Under the pieces are notes generated by a model that was given only the letters and a program-made list of their open reading frames with translations, was not told where the DNA came from and searched no databases. Both the position numbers and the translations under genes were made by a program. A stretch of 64,000 nucleotides of DNA from Actinoplanes italicus (lineage in GTDB: Bacteria; Actinomycetota; Actinomycetes; Mycobacteriales; Micromonosporaceae), in contig NZ_PVMZ01000006.1 in NCBI RefSeq assembly GCF_003001815.1, positions 248,001 to 312,000 on the forward strand, read 5' to 3'. This document shows positions 7,605-17,027 of the stretch, piece after piece. Position 1 is the first letter of the stretch; each line of letters begins with the position of its first letter.

Positions 7605-8402
7605 ATCCGTAAGCCTCTGAGTTTTCTGGCCGTCGCCCTCGCCGGTGCAGCGCTGATCATGGCCGTCGAACCGCCGGTGAGCGCTGCGGCCTGCGTGACG
7701 ATTCCGGTGGTGGCGCACCGCGGTGGCCTCGAGCGCTGGGCGGAGAACAGCGGCAACGCGTACCGCGACGCCTCCAACCAGGGTGCCGGCGTGTGGGAGA
7801 CCGACGTGCGGTTCACCAGCGACGACGTGCCGGTGATCATGCACGATCCGGAGGTCGACCGGACCACCGACGGCACCGGCCTGGTCGCCGACCTGACCTA
7901 CGCGCAGGTGGCCGCTCTGCGGACCGCGGACGGACAGCCCGTTCCGACGCTCACGCAGCTGATCAACGACGCCGCCGTCGACGGGCCGCGCCTGCTGGTC
8001 GAGTTGAAGACGGTTCCGACGCCCGCCCAGTGGGCGACGTTCAACGCGGCGCTCGCGTCCCGGCCCGGCGTGGCGAGCCGGGTGCTGCTGATGTCGTTCG
8101 AGGTGCAGGCCCTCGTCGGGGCCACGCAGTACGCGCCCGCGCTCACCCGCGGCCTGCTGCAGAGCGTCGGCGACACCGACCCGGCGGCGGTCACCCCGTA
8201 CGCCAAGATCTTGATCAAGCATGTCAACGCGATCACCGCGGCACGCATGACGAAGTGGAAAGGCGCTGGGCTCACCGTGTACGCCTGGACCGTCAACACG
8301 TCGTCGGAGTGGGAGCGGATGACGTGGTATCCGGGGATGGCCGGGGTGATCACCGACCAGCCGGGCGCCTACCTGGCGTGGCAGAAGTCCCGCACCTGCT
8401 GA
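7605..8402 (+). CDS. Secreted glycerophosphodiester phosphodiesterase
   Basis: About 265 residues, GDPD family, hydrolysing glycerophosphodiesters to glycerol 3-phosphate and an alcohol. The TIM-barrel motifs are AHRGG, then ENS, ETDVRFTSDDVPVIMHDPEV, LLVELKT and a final YAWTVNTSSEW. A signal peptide (RKPLSFLAVALAGAALIMAV ending at SAAA) sits right before the catalytic domain, yet the frame has no ATG, GTG or TTG that would include it. I placed the start at the ATC at 7605 because ggag lies five bases upstream (7596-7599). The next in-frame options are CTG at 7617 and ATG at 7659, which removes most of the signal. The start is therefore uncertain. It ends 7 bases from the convergent polymerase gene. 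Confidence 0.85.
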   Translation: MRKPLSFLAVALAGAALIMAVEPPVSAAACVTIPVVAHRGGLERWAENSGNAYRDASNQGAGVWETDVRFTSDDVPVIMHDPEVDRTTDGTGLVADLTYAQVAALRTADGQPVPTLTQLINDAAVDGPRLLVELKTVPTPAQWATFNAALASRPGVASRVLLMSFEVQALVGATQYAPALTRGLLQSVGDTDPAAVTPYAKILIKHVNAITAARMTKWKGAGLTVYAWTVNTSSEWERMTWYPGMAGVITDQPGAYLAWQKSRTC

Positions 8403-8409
8403 GGGCCTG

Positions 8410-9423
8410 CTAGACCTGCTTCGCGCGGCTCGGCTGCACCCTCGGGGGCTCGCCGGGCATCTTGGGGTGGTCGGGCGGGTAGGGCAGGTCGCCGAGGCCG
8501 TCGCGCTCGTCCCTCTCGACCCACTCGAGCAGCGGGGTGAGGTCGTGGGCCACATCGTCGATGCCGGCGTGCGGGTCGCCGATCTCGGCGAATCGCGCCG
8601 GCGTGGTCCGCAGGTCGAAGTCGTCCGGCTCGACGCCGGGCAGCTCGTCCCAGGTGACGGGGGCGGAGACGGTAGCCCGGCCGTTGGCGCGCAGCGAGTA
8701 GGCGCAGGCGATGGTGCGGTCGCGGGCCATCTGGTTGTAGTCGAGGAAGACCCGCTCGCCGCGCTCCTCCTTCCACCAGGAGGTGGTGATGCCGGCCGGG
8801 TTGCGCCGCTCCACCTCACGGGCCAGGGCGATCGCGGCCCGCCGCACCTCCACGAACGACCAGCGCGGGGCGATCCGCACATACACGTGCACCCCGCGGC
8901 CGCCCGAGGTCTTGGGGTAGCCGGTCCAGCCGAGGTCGGCGAGGACCTCGCGGACGACACCCGCGGTGGCGACCACGTCGGCGAAGCCGGTGCCGGGCTG
9001 CGGGTCGAGGTCGACGCGCAGCTCGTCGGGCTCGTCGGGATGCTCGGCGCGTACCGGCCAGGGGTGGAAGACCACGGTGCCCATCTGGGCCGCCCAGGCG
9101 ACGTGGGCCAGGTCGGACGGGCTGAGCTCGTCCGCCGTACGCATGCTGGGGAATTTGATCTTCGCGGTCTTGATCCAGTCCGGGACGCCGCGGGCAGGGA
9201 TCCGCTTCTGGAAGAACATCTCCCCCTCGATGCCGTCGGGGAAGCGCTGCAGGGTGGTGGGACGGTCGCGCAGAGCCCGCAGGATGCCGTCGCCGACGGA
9301 CCGGTAGTACTCGAAGACGTCGCGCTTGGTGAACCCGCGATCCGGGAAGACGATCTTGTCCGGGCTGCTCAGTCGCACGGTGTGCCCGGCGATCTCGTGC
9401 TCTTCAGCGGCGGCTTTCGGCAT
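8410..9423 (-). CDS. LigD-type polymerase (archaeo-eukaryotic primase fold)
   Basis: A 337-residue stand-alone LigD polymerase domain, an archaeo-eukaryotic primase-polymerase used in bacterial non-homologous end joining and gap filling. Family blocks: SSPDKIVFPDRGFTKRDVFE, the metal-binding aspartates in ELRVDLDPQPGTGF, TSGGRGVHVYVRI, and DYNQMARDRTIACAYSLRAN with TVSAPVTWDEL. There is no ligase or phosphoesterase domain, so it matches the separate PrimPolC-type proteins that work with LigC in mycobacteria, and a ligC-type ligase is encoded 3.4 kb away. It is transcribed away from the LPXTG gene after a hairpin at 9450-9481. Confidence 0.92.
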   Translation of the reverse strand: MPKAAAEEHEIAGHTVRLSSPDKIVFPDRGFTKRDVFEYYRSVGDGILRALRDRPTTLQRFPDGIEGEMFFQKRIPARGVPDWIKTAKIKFPSMRTADELSPSDLAHVAWAAQMGTVVFHPWPVRAEHPDEPDELRVDLDPQPGTGFADVVATAGVVREVLADLGWTGYPKTSGGRGVHVYVRIAPRWSFVEVRRAAIALAREVERRNPAGITTSWWKEERGERVFLDYNQMARDRTIACAYSLRANGRATVSAPVTWDELPGVEPDDFDLRTTPARFAEIGDPHAGIDDVAHDLTPLLEWVERDERDGLGDLPYPPDHPKMPGEPPRVQPSRAKQV

Positions 9424-9449
9424 GACCCGAGCCTATGCGCTGAAACGCT

Positions 9450-9481
9450 CCGAGGCCGCCCGGCGAACCGGACGGCCTCGG
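9450..9481 (-). terminator. Hairpin between the LPXTG and polymerase genes
   Basis: ccgaggccg (9450-9458) pairs perfectly with cggcctcgg (9473-9481); an inner ccgg/ccgg pairing is also possible. It lies just after the LPXTG stop in the direction of transcription and before the polymerase start. No U-run follows, so termination is probable rather than certain. Confidence 0.55.
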
Positions 9482-9497
9482 GTGCGGAACCGACTTC

Positions 9498-10079
9498 TCA
9501 GGCGCTGCGCCGCCGGCGGGTGTACCAGACGGCGGTGGCGCCACCGGCCAGCATCAGGCCACCGAGCGCCAGGGTGCCGCCGAGCGGGGCACCGGTGACC
9601 GGCAGCTTCTGACCTGAGCTGAGCCCGTTCCCGGTGGCACCGGGGCCCGTCACCGGCGCGGCGGTCTGCGAGCTGACACCGGTCGGCGTGATCACGTTGA
9701 CGCTGCCGGTCGTCGTCGGCGGGCTGGGGGTGGTGCTCGTGAAGGACGGCGTGCTCGGCGTCGGGCTGGTGGTCGTGGTGTAGCCCGGGCGCCCACGGGT
9801 GGGCCCGGTGGTCGCGGCGGCCGGCTGACCGGTGGTCCCGCCCGGAGCCGGCGTTGTGGCGGCGGGTGCGGTCGTCGTCGGCGGCGCCTCTTTGACAGTG
9901 CCGCCGTAGCCCGCGTTACCGCGCTGATCGCCCGTATCGGGACTCGGCGTGACAACCACGTGACCGGCCTTGCCGGCTACGTCAGCGGCGGTCGCCGGAG
10001 CTCCGCCAAGGGCGAGAGCAGCGAGAACAGTGGCACCGACCGTGGCGAGTCCAGCGGCCGGACGGCGCGAAAAGCTCAT
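9498..10079 (-). CDS. LPXTG-anchored Pro/Thr-rich surface protein
   Basis: A 193-residue secreted protein. It has a signal peptide (MSFSRRPAAGLATVGATVLA, cleavage near APATAADV), a low-complexity Thr/Pro/Gly/Ala stalk (TTTAPAATTPAPGG, TTTTSPTPSTPS), and a complete sortase signal: LPVTG at 159-163, a hydrophobic helix and the tail RRRRSA. There is no folded domain, so it is probably a short wall-linked stalk protein. No sortase gene is in the window. I use the ATG at 10079 because the signal peptide starts there; an in-frame GTG at 10124 would add 15 residues. No strong ribosome site is visible at either. Confidence 0.82.
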   Translation of the reverse strand: MSFSRRPAAGLATVGATVLAALALGGAPATAADVAGKAGHVVVTPSPDTGDQRGNAGYGGTVKEAPPTTTAPAATTPAPGGTTGQPAAATTGPTRGRPGYTTTTSPTPSTPSFTSTTPSPPTTTGSVNVITPTGVSSQTAAPVTGPGATGNGLSSGQKLPVTGAPLGGTLALGGLMLAGGATAVWYTRRRRSA

Positions 10080-10177
10080 GAGGAGTATCCGTTCTGTTGC
10101 GGAAGGTACGTTCCATGGTCGCACGGGAGCTTAACGGTAATTGCCCGTTTTACCCGGAAACACCCCCCGGCGCGTGT

Positions 10178-10657
10178 TCAGCCGGGAAGACCACCGAAAC
10201 GGTGACTCCGCCACAAATGGGACAGAGTGAACACCTTGAACTCGAACTGCGGGTCTGCTGCGAAAAGGCCGCCGCTGTACGGCGCGTGCAGTTGCACGCT
10301 GACTCCCGAATCCAGGTACACCGAGACCACGTTGCGGCTCCCGCGCCGCTCCGCGCGCAGGTCCACCACCCGGTGCCACGGTGCGACACCCTCTTCGAAC
10401 ACCGAGGACGTACGGATGCCGCACTCACCCACCTCGACACCGGTGCGCCGCCCCGCGACCGCCCCGACCGCCGCCCCGGTCAGCAGCGGCCCGAGCACCA
10501 GCATCGGCCAGATCCAGCCCGGCGGCCCCGACCAGAAAAGCGCGGCGATCACCCCCACCGTGACGCTCGCCACCGCGCCGAGCACGCCGAGGTAGAGACC
10601 ATGGCCGAGAACCTGCTGATTGGTCGGCCGGAACGTCGCCGGGGATGCACCTTCCAT
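10178..10657 (-). CDS. Two-TM membrane protein with PH-like domain
   Basis: A 159-residue protein with two membrane helices (about residues 20-44 and 48-68) followed by a soluble beta-rich part (GVEVGECGIRTSSVFEEGVA, WHRVVDLRAERRGSRNVVSV, YLDSGVSVQLHAP) resembling the bacterial PH-like domains that follow two-helix anchors. Function unknown. It has its own promoter, divergent from msrB. Confidence 0.65.
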   Translation of the reverse strand: MEGASPATFRPTNQQVLGHGLYLGVLGAVASVTVGVIAALFWSGPPGWIWPMLVLGPLLTGAAVGAVAGRRTGVEVGECGIRTSSVFEEGVAPWHRVVDLRAERRGSRNVVSVYLDSGVSVQLHAPYSGGLFAADPQFEFKVFTLSHLWRSHRFGGLPG

Positions 10658-10722
10658 AGAGGTCTCAACAGGCGGCGGACATCACCCGTGGCGCACCGGG
10701 CGTGCGACGTACGGTTGATGGC

Positions 10723-11139
10723 ATGACGACCGATCTACCCGCGACCCCCGATCTGCCGAAGACCGAGGACGAGTGGCGGATCCGCCTGAGCCCCGCCGAG
10801 TTCCGGGTGCTCCGCGAAGCCGGCACCGAGGCGCCCTGGTCCGGGGAGTATGTGAACACCAAGACCGAGGGTGTGTACGACTGCCGCGCGTGCGGCGCCC
10901 AGCTCTATCCCAGCGACACGAAGTTCGACTCCCACTGCGGCTGGCCGTCGTTCGACGACGCCATCCCGGGAGCGGTCAGGGAGATCGAGGACCGCGGTCA
11001 CGGGATGGTCCGCGTCGAGATCAGGTGTGCGCGGTGCGACTCGCACCTGGGCCACGTGTTCCGGGGCGAGGGATTCACCCCGAAGAACACGCGGCACTGC
11101 GTGAACAGCCTGTCGATCAGGCTGGACCCCGCCTCCTGA
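10723..11139 (+). CDS. msrB: Peptide-methionine (R)-S-oxide reductase MsrB
   Basis: A 138-residue cytosolic enzyme that reduces methionine-R-sulfoxide in proteins. Zinc cysteines at 54 and 57 (CRAC) and at 102 and 105 (CARC), the SHCGWPSFDDAI block and the catalytic Cys126 in RHCVNSLSIRL are all present; length is normal. The ATG at 10723 is chosen over an ATG-like codon at 10702 because the family begins near MTTDLPATPDLPKTEDEWR. Its 3' end overlaps folA by 23 bases, convergent. Confidence 0.95.
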   Translation: MTTDLPATPDLPKTEDEWRIRLSPAEFRVLREAGTEAPWSGEYVNTKTEGVYDCRACGAQLYPSDTKFDSHCGWPSFDDAIPGAVREIEDRGHGMVRVEIRCARCDSHLGHVFRGEGFTPKNTRHCVNSLSIRLDPAS

Positions 11140-11587
11140 GGTCCTCGACCACATAGGTGACCCCGGTGGGCGCCTCATGCTCGGCGCTCTCGACGACCTC
11201 CCAGTCATCGCCGAGTTCCGGCGCGAGGGTGTCCCCCGGGACCTCGAGATCGATCCTGGTCCGCACGATGTGCCCGGCCCGCGGCAGGAAGGCGGCGTAG
11301 ATCTCGGCGCCGCCCATCACCCAGAAGTCGTCGTGTTTCACGTCGTCCAGGGAGTGCACCGCCGTGGCGCCGGGCGCCGACCACGAGGGATCCCGGGTCA
11401 GGACGATGTTGTCCCGGCCGGGCAGCGGCTTGAGCGGCAGCGATTCCCAGGTGAGCCGGCCCATCACCACCGCGGCGCCGGTCGTCCGTTCCTTGAAGAT
11501 CCGCTGCTCCCCCGGCACCCGCCACGGGATGGTGTTGCCCGCGCCGATCACCCGGCCGTGTGCCTCGGCCCAGATCATGTGGATCAT
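11117..11587 (-). CDS. folA: Dihydrofolate reductase
   Basis: A 156-residue enzyme reducing dihydrofolate to tetrahydrofolate with NADPH. Key blocks: MIWAEAHGRVIGAGNTIPWR (substrate loop), RIFKERTTGAAVVMGRLTWE, LPGRDNIVLTRD, and the NADPH-binding VMGGAEIYAAFLPRA. It overlaps thyA by one base (ATGA), so it is translated right after the enzyme that makes dihydrofolate. The 3' end overlaps msrB by 23 bases. Confidence 0.95.
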   Translation of the reverse strand: MIHMIWAEAHGRVIGAGNTIPWRVPGEQRIFKERTTGAAVVMGRLTWESLPLKPLPGRDNIVLTRDPSWSAPGATAVHSLDDVKHDDFWVMGGAEIYAAFLPRAGHIVRTRIDLEVPGDTLAPELGDDWEVVESAEHEAPTGVTYVVEDLRRRGPA

Positions 11588-12378
11588 CAGATCGCGACCG
11601 GAGCCTTGATCAGCGGGTGGTGCCGGTAGCCGACCACGGTGAAATCGTCGTACTCGTGCTCGAACAGGCTCTCCCGCGGTTTGATCTCGATCGTGGGGAA
11701 CGGGTACGGCTCGCGGGTGAGCTGCTCCTTCACCTGCTCGATGTGGTTGCTGTAGATGTGCACGTCACCACCGACCCAGATGAAGTCGCCGGGCCGCAGA
11801 CCCACGTGCGCGGCCACCATCTGCGTCAGCAGGGCGTAGCTGGCGATGTTGAACGGCACACCCAGGAACAGGTCGGCGCTGCGCTGGTAGAGCTGGCAGG
11901 ACAGCTTGCCGTCGGCCACGTAGAACTGGAACAGCGCATGACACGGCGCCAGCGCCATGTCGGGGATGTCCGAGACGTTCCACGCCGACACGATCATCCG
12001 GCGGGAGTCGGGGTTCGTCCGGATCGTCTCGACGACCTCGGCGAACTGGTCGACGTCCCCGCGTGAGGTGGGCCACGACCGCCACTGCCTGCCGTAGACG
12101 GGCCCGAGCTCACCGTTCGGGTCGGCCCACTCGTCCCAGATCGTCACGCCCTGCTCGTGCAGCCACCGCACGTTCGTGTCGCCGCGCAGGAACCAGAGCA
12201 GCTCCACAGCGAGGGACTTGAAGTGCACCCGCTTTGTGGTGATCAGCGGGAACCCCTGGGACAGGTCGTACCGCAACCGCTCGCCGAACAGGCTGAGCGT
12301 CCCCGTCCCGGTGCGGTCGCTCTTCGGCGTCCCGGTCGCCAGGACCCGGCGGAGGAGGTCTTCGTACTGGGTGTCCAT
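11587..12378 (-). CDS. thyA: Thymidylate synthase
   Basis: A 263-residue folate-dependent enzyme converting dUMP to dTMP. The nucleophile is Cys146 in [63 protein letters not shown] and [10 protein letters not shown] are canonical. The ATG at 12378 gives the standard length. It forms a thyA-folA operon. The folate theme recurs at 33 kb (folD under a ZTP riboswitch), but the loci are separate. Confidence 0.97.
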   Translation of the reverse strand: MDTQYEDLLRRVLATGTPKSDRTGTGTLSLFGERLRYDLSQGFPLITTKRVHFKSLAVELLWFLRGDTNVRWLHEQGVTIWDEWADPNGELGPVYGRQWRSWPTSRGDVDQFAEVVETIRTNPDSRRMIVSAWNVSDIPDMALAPCHALFQFYVADGKLSCQLYQRSADLFLGVPFNIASYALLTQMVAAHVGLRPGDFIWVGGDVHIYSNHIEQVKEQLTREPYPFPTIEIKPRESLFEHEYDDFTVVGYRHHPLIKAPVAI

Positions 12379-12398
12379 ACCCCAGACCGTACCGTCGT

Positions 12399-12653
12399 CT
12401 ACAGGTGGAGCTCGGGACCGTCCTCGTCGTCCAGCCACACACCGTCGGTGGCGAGGTAACGGAACTTGTAGTGGCCCGGCTCGAGCGGGATGCTGACCGT
12501 CCGGGTTCCGTTGCGCCGTACCTGCAACTCGTGCTTCCCCGGCTCCCACCCGTTGAAATCGCCGACCACGCTCACGGTCCCGGCCGGCTCGTCGGCCGGC
12601 AGGGAGAAGGTCACGCGGGTCTTCGTACCGAACAGTTTGCTTGTCTTGATCAT
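12399..12653 (-). CDS. Stand-alone isoamylase early-set (CBM48-like) protein
   Basis: An 84-residue protein that is a single carbohydrate-binding early-set domain: [20 protein letters not shown], then [31 protein letters not shown] and the closing [12 protein letters not shown]. The GDFNGW motif is the hallmark of CBM48/AMPK-type glycogen-binding modules. There is no catalytic domain. Its stop is 20 bases upstream of thyA, so it may share that transcript. A glycogen-binding or regulatory role is inference. Confidence 0.85.
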   Translation of the reverse strand: MIKTSKLFGTKTRVTFSLPADEPAGTVSVVGDFNGWEPGKHELQVRRNGTRTVSIPLEPGHYKFRYLATDGVWLDDEDGPELHL

Positions 12654-12707
12654 GACGTCCTCCAGCCTTCACCGGTACAACGTCGCACTGCCGCGTATGT
12701 TGTGCCG

Positions 12708-13178
12708 ATGCATCCCGAACCTCACGACGAGCTGCGGGTGGCGTCCTTCCGCGACCTGGACACCACTACCCTCTACGAAATTCTCAAGCTGCGCAGCGAG
12801 GTCTTCGTGGTCGAGCAGGAATGCGCCTACCTTGATCCGGACGGACGGGACGACGAGCCCGGAACCCGGCACGTATGGCTCGCCCAGGGCAAGAAGGTGC
12901 GGGCCTACCTGCGAATTCTCAGCGATCACGGGGTGGAGCGGATCGGCCGGGTGGTGACCGCTCCCCAAGCCCGGGGCGCCGGCCTGGCCGGGCGACTCAT
13001 GGATCACGCCATGGAGGTGATCGGCAGCCGGCCGGCCGTGCTCGACGCCCAGGCGCACCTCGCCGGGTTCTACCGGCGATACGGCTTCGAGACGACCGGC
13101 CCGGAGTACGTGGAGGACGGGATCCCCCACGTGCCGATGGCCCGGAAGGCTAGGGCAGATTCGCAACCAGCTCGGTGA
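12708..13178 (+). CDS. ElaA-like GNAT acetyltransferase
   Basis: A 156-residue protein of the ElaA-type GNAT group: [20 protein letters not shown], then [16 protein letters not shown] and the acetyl-CoA loop [20 protein letters not shown], ending [19 protein letters not shown]. Substrate unknown. The ATG at 12708 fits the family start. Its last 29 bases overlap the convergent hemQ gene. Confidence 0.88.
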   Translation: MHPEPHDELRVASFRDLDTTTLYEILKLRSEVFVVEQECAYLDPDGRDDEPGTRHVWLAQGKKVRAYLRILSDHGVERIGRVVTAPQARGAGLAGRLMDHAMEVIGSRPAVLDAQAHLAGFYRRYGFETTGPEYVEDGIPHVPMARKARADSQPAR

Positions 13179-13851
13179 CGGAACGCCGGCGACCGGTGTA
13201 GAACGGCACCTCCTCGCGGACGTGCCGCCGGGCCCCCGACGCGCGCAGGTCGCGCATCAGGTCGACGATGCGGTGCAGTTCGTCGGCCTCGAAGGCCAGC
13301 ATCCACTCGTAGTCACCGAGCGCGAACGAGGCGACCGTGTTGGCCCGCACATCCGGGTACGGCCGGGCCATCCTGCCGTGCTCGGCCAGCAGCGCGCGGC
13401 GCTCCTCGTCGGGCAGCAGGTACCACTCGTAGGAGCGCACGAACGGGTAGACGCAGATGTACGGCCGGGCCTCCTCACCGGCGAGGAAGGCCGGCAGGTG
13501 GCTGCGGTTGAACTCGGCCGGGCGGTGCAGCGCCATCTGCGACCAGACCGGCTCCAGGTGGCGGCCCAGGGCGGTGCGGCGGAACAGCCCGTAGGCGTCC
13601 TGCAGCGCGTCCGGCGAAGCGGAGTGCCACCACACCATGATGTCGGCGTCGGCGCGCAGGCCGGACACGTCGTAGGTGCCGCGGATCGTCACGTCCTTGC
13701 CGGCGAGCTGCTCGAACAGCGCGTCCACCTCACCGGCCAGCTCGTCACGCAGCGCCGGCAGCGGGGACGAGACCCGGAACACCGACCACATCGTGTAGCG
13801 GATGGTCGCGTTCAGTTCCTTGATGCGCGACGCGTTGGTCTGCTCGGTCAT
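13150..13851 (-). CDS. hemQ: Coproheme decarboxylase HemQ (ChdC)
   Basis: A 233-residue enzyme of the chlorite-dismutase-like fold that oxidatively decarboxylates coproheme to heme b, the last step of the coproporphyrin-dependent pathway of Gram-positives. Seen: [11 protein letters not shown] at the N-terminus, [37 protein letters not shown] with the conserved tyrosines, [18 protein letters not shown] with the His expected to ligate heme iron, and [18 protein letters not shown]. It overlaps hemY by four bases (ATGA) and convergently overlaps the GNAT gene. Confidence 0.95.
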   Translation of the reverse strand: MTEQTNASRIKELNATIRYTMWSVFRVSSPLPALRDELAGEVDALFEQLAGKDVTIRGTYDVSGLRADADIMVWWHSASPDALQDAYGLFRRTALGRHLEPVWSQMALHRPAEFNRSHLPAFLAGEEARPYICVYPFVRSYEWYLLPDEERRALLAEHGRMARPYPDVRANTVASFALGDYEWMLAFEADELHRIVDLMRDLRASGARRHVREEVPFYTGRRRSVTELVANLP

Positions 13852-15233
13852 TCGATCTCCTCCAGGAACTTGCTCACATCGTCTGCCGCACGCTCACCAC
13901 TGGCCACGCACACCGGGATCCCGACGCCGTCGAACGCGGCCCCGGCCAGAGCCAGCCCTGCCGGCAGCCCGGCACGCACGCGGGCGACACGCTCGGCATG
14001 ACCCGGGGCGTACTGCGGCAGGCCACCGCCCCAACGCTGCACCCACGACTCCACCGGCTCCGGCAGCGGCGTGCCGATCAGCTCACCCAGCTCGCGACGG
14101 GCGATGGCGAGCAGCGACGCGTCGTCGAGCTGCAGCCGGGCCTCCTCACCGGCCCGGCCGAGCGAGACCCGCACGATCACCGGCCCGGCGGCGCCCAGAT
14201 GCGGCCACTTCGTCGTGAAGAAGGTCGCGGCCTTGACCAGCGTCCCCTCCCCCGGCGGAACCAGGAATCCGGACAGATCCGGCAGCTCGGTGCCCGGTGG
14301 CAGGGCCAGCCCGGCCAGCGCGACGCTCGCATACTCCAGCGCCTCGACCCCGGCCTCCCCGAGCAGCCGCGCGGCCGGTCCGGCGGGCACGGCCAGGATC
14401 ACCGCGTCGACAATCTCGGTCTGCGGCGCGGGCACCGGACCAAAGATCAACTTCCAACGGCCATCGGTTGTACGGGTGAGCTCGCGCACCGGCATCCCCA
14501 GCACGACCCGCGCACCACCGGCCGCGGCGGCGGCCTCGACCAGGCGGCTCATCCCGCCGTCCACGGCCGCGAACACCGGCCGGCCCGGAACCCGCCGGCT
14601 GCGGGCCTGAGCCGCCCGCACGGCACCTGCCAGCGTGTGCTCGGTCTCCGCCGTGGCCGCCAGCTGCGGCATCGTGACCCGCAACGACAGCCGGTCGGCC
14701 CGGCCCGCGTAAACCCCGCCGAGCATCGGGTCGACCAGCCGGTCCACCACCTCGTCGCCGTAACGCTCCCGGACCAGCGCGCCGACCGCCACGTCCTCAC
14801 CGGGAGCCAGCAGCGGGCGCCCCCGGTCGGTGTCGGCGCCGCTCGCCGGCAGTGCCACGCCGTCCAGCGCGGACAGATCGCCGGGCACACCGACCAGGGT
14901 GCCACCCGGAATCGGGGCCAGGCGGCCACCGAGGGCCAGCGCGGCCGGGCGGGCGGCCGGATGCACCAGCGCGTCACCGAGACCGAGGCGGCGGGCCAGG
15001 GCGACGGCCGCCGACTCACCGCCGTCGGATCCGCTGTTCAAAAAGGACTCGGCGCCGCGCTCGACCCGTCGTCCACCCAGCTCGCCGGTGCGGAGTTTGC
15101 CGCCCAGGGCTCCACTCTGCTCGTACAGAATGATCTCGGTATGTTCCGGAAGAAGATCGCGCAGGCGCACCGACGCGGCGAGGCCGGCAATGCCGCCGCC
15201 GATGATCGCGATCCGCTTCCGCACGCCTCTCAC
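13848..15233 (-). CDS. hemY: Coproporphyrinogen III / protoporphyrinogen oxidase
   Basis: A 461-residue FAD enzyme of the HemY/CgoX family that oxidises coproporphyrinogen III to coproporphyrin III in the pathway ending in HemQ. The N-terminal dinucleotide fold reads [18 protein letters not shown]; later family blocks are [35 protein letters not shown] and the C-terminal FAD contact [20 protein letters not shown]. Two close GTG starts are possible (15233 and 15224); neither has an ideally spaced ribosome site and I keep the longer. Translationally coupled to hemQ. Confidence 0.93.
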   Translation of the reverse strand: MRGVRKRIAIIGGGIAGLAASVRLRDLLPEHTEIILYEQSGALGGKLRTGELGGRRVERGAESFLNSGSDGGESAAVALARRLGLGDALVHPAARPAALALGGRLAPIPGGTLVGVPGDLSALDGVALPASGADTDRGRPLLAPGEDVAVGALVRERYGDEVVDRLVDPMLGGVYAGRADRLSLRVTMPQLAATAETEHTLAGAVRAAQARSRRVPGRPVFAAVDGGMSRLVEAAAAAGGARVVLGMPVRELTRTTDGRWKLIFGPVPAPQTEIVDAVILAVPAGPAARLLGEAGVEALEYASVALAGLALPPGTELPDLSGFLVPPGEGTLVKAATFFTTKWPHLGAAGPVIVRVSLGRAGEEARLQLDDASLLAIARRELGELIGTPLPEPVESWVQRWGGGLPQYAPGHAERVARVRAGLPAGLALAGAAFDGVGIPVCVASGERAADDVSKFLEEIE

Positions 15234-15334
15234 ACTCCCAGGTCAAGCTCCGGTCCGCCGACCGGGGTCGCCGGCTGTGACGAGAGCCCGGTCGAAGACT
15301 CCGGCTGTGCCGTACCCGCCACAGCCGGGTCCGG

Positions 15335-16369
15335 TCAACGCGATGACACCTCGTGCACCAGGGCGGTCAGCCGGGTCAGCACATCCGGATCGGTCTCCGG
15401 CATCACGCCGTGTCCCAGGTTGAAGACGTGACCCGGGGCGGACCCGCCCTGCTGCAGCACCCGGCGGGCCTCCCGCTCGACCGTGTCCCAACCGGCGAAC
15501 AGGATCGCCGGGTCCAGGTTGCCCTGCACCGAGCGGTCCGGACCGATCCGCTTGGTGGCCACGTCCAGCGGGGTGCGCCAGTCCACACCGACCACGTCGG
15601 CACCGGCCTCGCCCATCGCCTCGAGCAGCACCGCCGTGCCCACCCCGAAGTGGATCCGGGGCACGCCGGCGTCGACCAGGCCGCGCAGCACCGACGCCGA
15701 GTGCGGCATGACGAACCGCCGGTAGTCGGCCTCGGACAGCGCACCGGCCCACGAATCGAACAGCTGCACCGCACTCACCCCGGCGTCGACCTGGACCTTC
15801 AGGAACGTCAGCGTGATCTCGGCGAGGCGCGCGAGCAACGCGTTCCACAGGTCGGGAGCGCCGTACATCATGGCCTTGGTCTTGAGATAGGTCCGCGAGG
15901 GACCGCCCTCGATGAGGTAGCTGGCCAGCGTGAACGGCGCGCCGGCGAAACCGATCAGCGGGGTCGTGCCCAGCTCGGCCACCAGCAGCTCGACCGCCTC
16001 GGTGATGAAGGCGACATCGCCCGGCTCGATCGCGCGCAGACGGGCCAGATCGACCTCGGTGCGCACCGGCTCGGCCACCACCGGACCGGTGCCGGCCACG
16101 ATGTCCAGATCGATGCCGGCCGCCGCCACCGGGACCACGATGTCGCTGAAGAAGATCGCCGCGTCCACGTTGTGGCGGCGCACCGGCTGCAGGGTGATCT
16201 CGGTGACCAGGTCGGGCCGGCGGCACGACTCGAGCATGCCGACGCCCTGGCGGATCTTGCGGTACTCCGGCAGCGAGCGCCCGGCCTGCCGCATGAACCA
16301 GACCGGCGTGTGCGGGACGGGCAGACCGCGGCACGCCCGGACGAAGGGGGAATCCTCAAGAACCGTCAC
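15335..16369 (-). CDS. hemE: Uroporphyrinogen decarboxylase
   Basis: A 344-residue enzyme converting uroporphyrinogen III to coproporphyrinogen III, feeding HemY and HemQ downstream. Signatures: [80 protein letters not shown] and [14 protein letters not shown]. The GTG at 16369 ([15 protein letters not shown]) matches family length; no clear ribosome site precedes it. A 101-base gap separates it from hemY. Divergent from the DUF3000 gene. Confidence 0.95.
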   Translation of the reverse strand: MTVLEDSPFVRACRGLPVPHTPVWFMRQAGRSLPEYRKIRQGVGMLESCRRPDLVTEITLQPVRRHNVDAAIFFSDIVVPVAAAGIDLDIVAGTGPVVAEPVRTEVDLARLRAIEPGDVAFITEAVELLVAELGTTPLIGFAGAPFTLASYLIEGGPSRTYLKTKAMMYGAPDLWNALLARLAEITLTFLKVQVDAGVSAVQLFDSWAGALSEADYRRFVMPHSASVLRGLVDAGVPRIHFGVGTAVLLEAMGEAGADVVGVDWRTPLDVATKRIGPDRSVQGNLDPAILFAGWDTVEREARRVLQQGGSAPGHVFNLGHGVMPETDPDVLTRLTALVHEVSSR

Positions 16370-16451
16370 CGAGACATCGTGCCACGCGAGTGAACGGCCT
16401 CGGCGGCGCGCCGAGCACCGACCGGCGGCGAGATCGGCATAGGCTGCCCCC

Positions 16452-17018
16452 ATGGCGTCCCCCACCGCTGCCCCCGAGGCGTTCACCCGCGCCGTTGCCG
16501 GGTTGCGCGCGGAGTCGCCGCGGCCGGAGATCCTGCTCGAGGAGATCGCCGCGCCACAGCGGCTCGCGCCGTTCTCGTTCGCTCTCAGCGCCACCGTGCT
16601 CCGCGGAGGTGACGAGGTGGCGAGCGGCCGGCTCATCCTCCTGCACGACCCGGCCGGGCACGACGCCTGGCGCGGCGACCTGCGACTGGTCACGCTGATC
16701 ACCGCGGAGCTGGAGGAGGATCTGGCCTCCGACCCGCTGCTGCCGGCGGTGGCCTGGACCTGGCTGACCGACGGGCTCGATCAGTACGCCGCGGCGTACA
16801 CGGCGATCGGTGGCACGGTCACCCAGACCGCTTCCACCCGGTTCGGCGAGCTGGCCGGACCCGAGCCGACCGCCGATCTGGAGGTGCGCGCGTCGTGGAC
16901 GCCCACCTCCGACGACTTCGGTGCGCACCTGCGCGGCTGGCTCGCGATGCTCTCCTCGACGGCGGGCCTGCCGCCGCCCGGAGTGGCCTCGCTCAGCGAC
17001 CGGCAGTTACGGGTCTAG
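16452..17018 (+). CDS. DUF3000 family protein
   Basis: A 188-residue soluble actinobacterial protein of DUF3000: [20 protein letters not shown], then [33 protein letters not shown] and [20 protein letters not shown]. It normally sits between hemE and the RNase D gene in actinobacteria and does so here, apart from one inserted protease gene. Function unknown. Confidence 0.9.
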   Translation: MASPTAAPEAFTRAVAGLRAESPRPEILLEEIAAPQRLAPFSFALSATVLRGGDEVASGRLILLHDPAGHDAWRGDLRLVTLITAELEEDLASDPLLPAVAWTWLTDGLDQYAAAYTAIGGTVTQTASTRFGELAGPEPTADLEVRASWTPTSDDFGAHLRGWLAMLSSTAGLPPPGVASLSDRQLRV

Positions 17019-17027
17019 GGCCCGCTC

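Noticed and set aside
7560..8960. Long minus-strand open frame over the phosphodiesterase and polymerase genes
   Set aside because: Antisense to genes with complete family motifs; its own translation is Arg/Pro-rich with no domain, as expected of GC-rich shadow frames.
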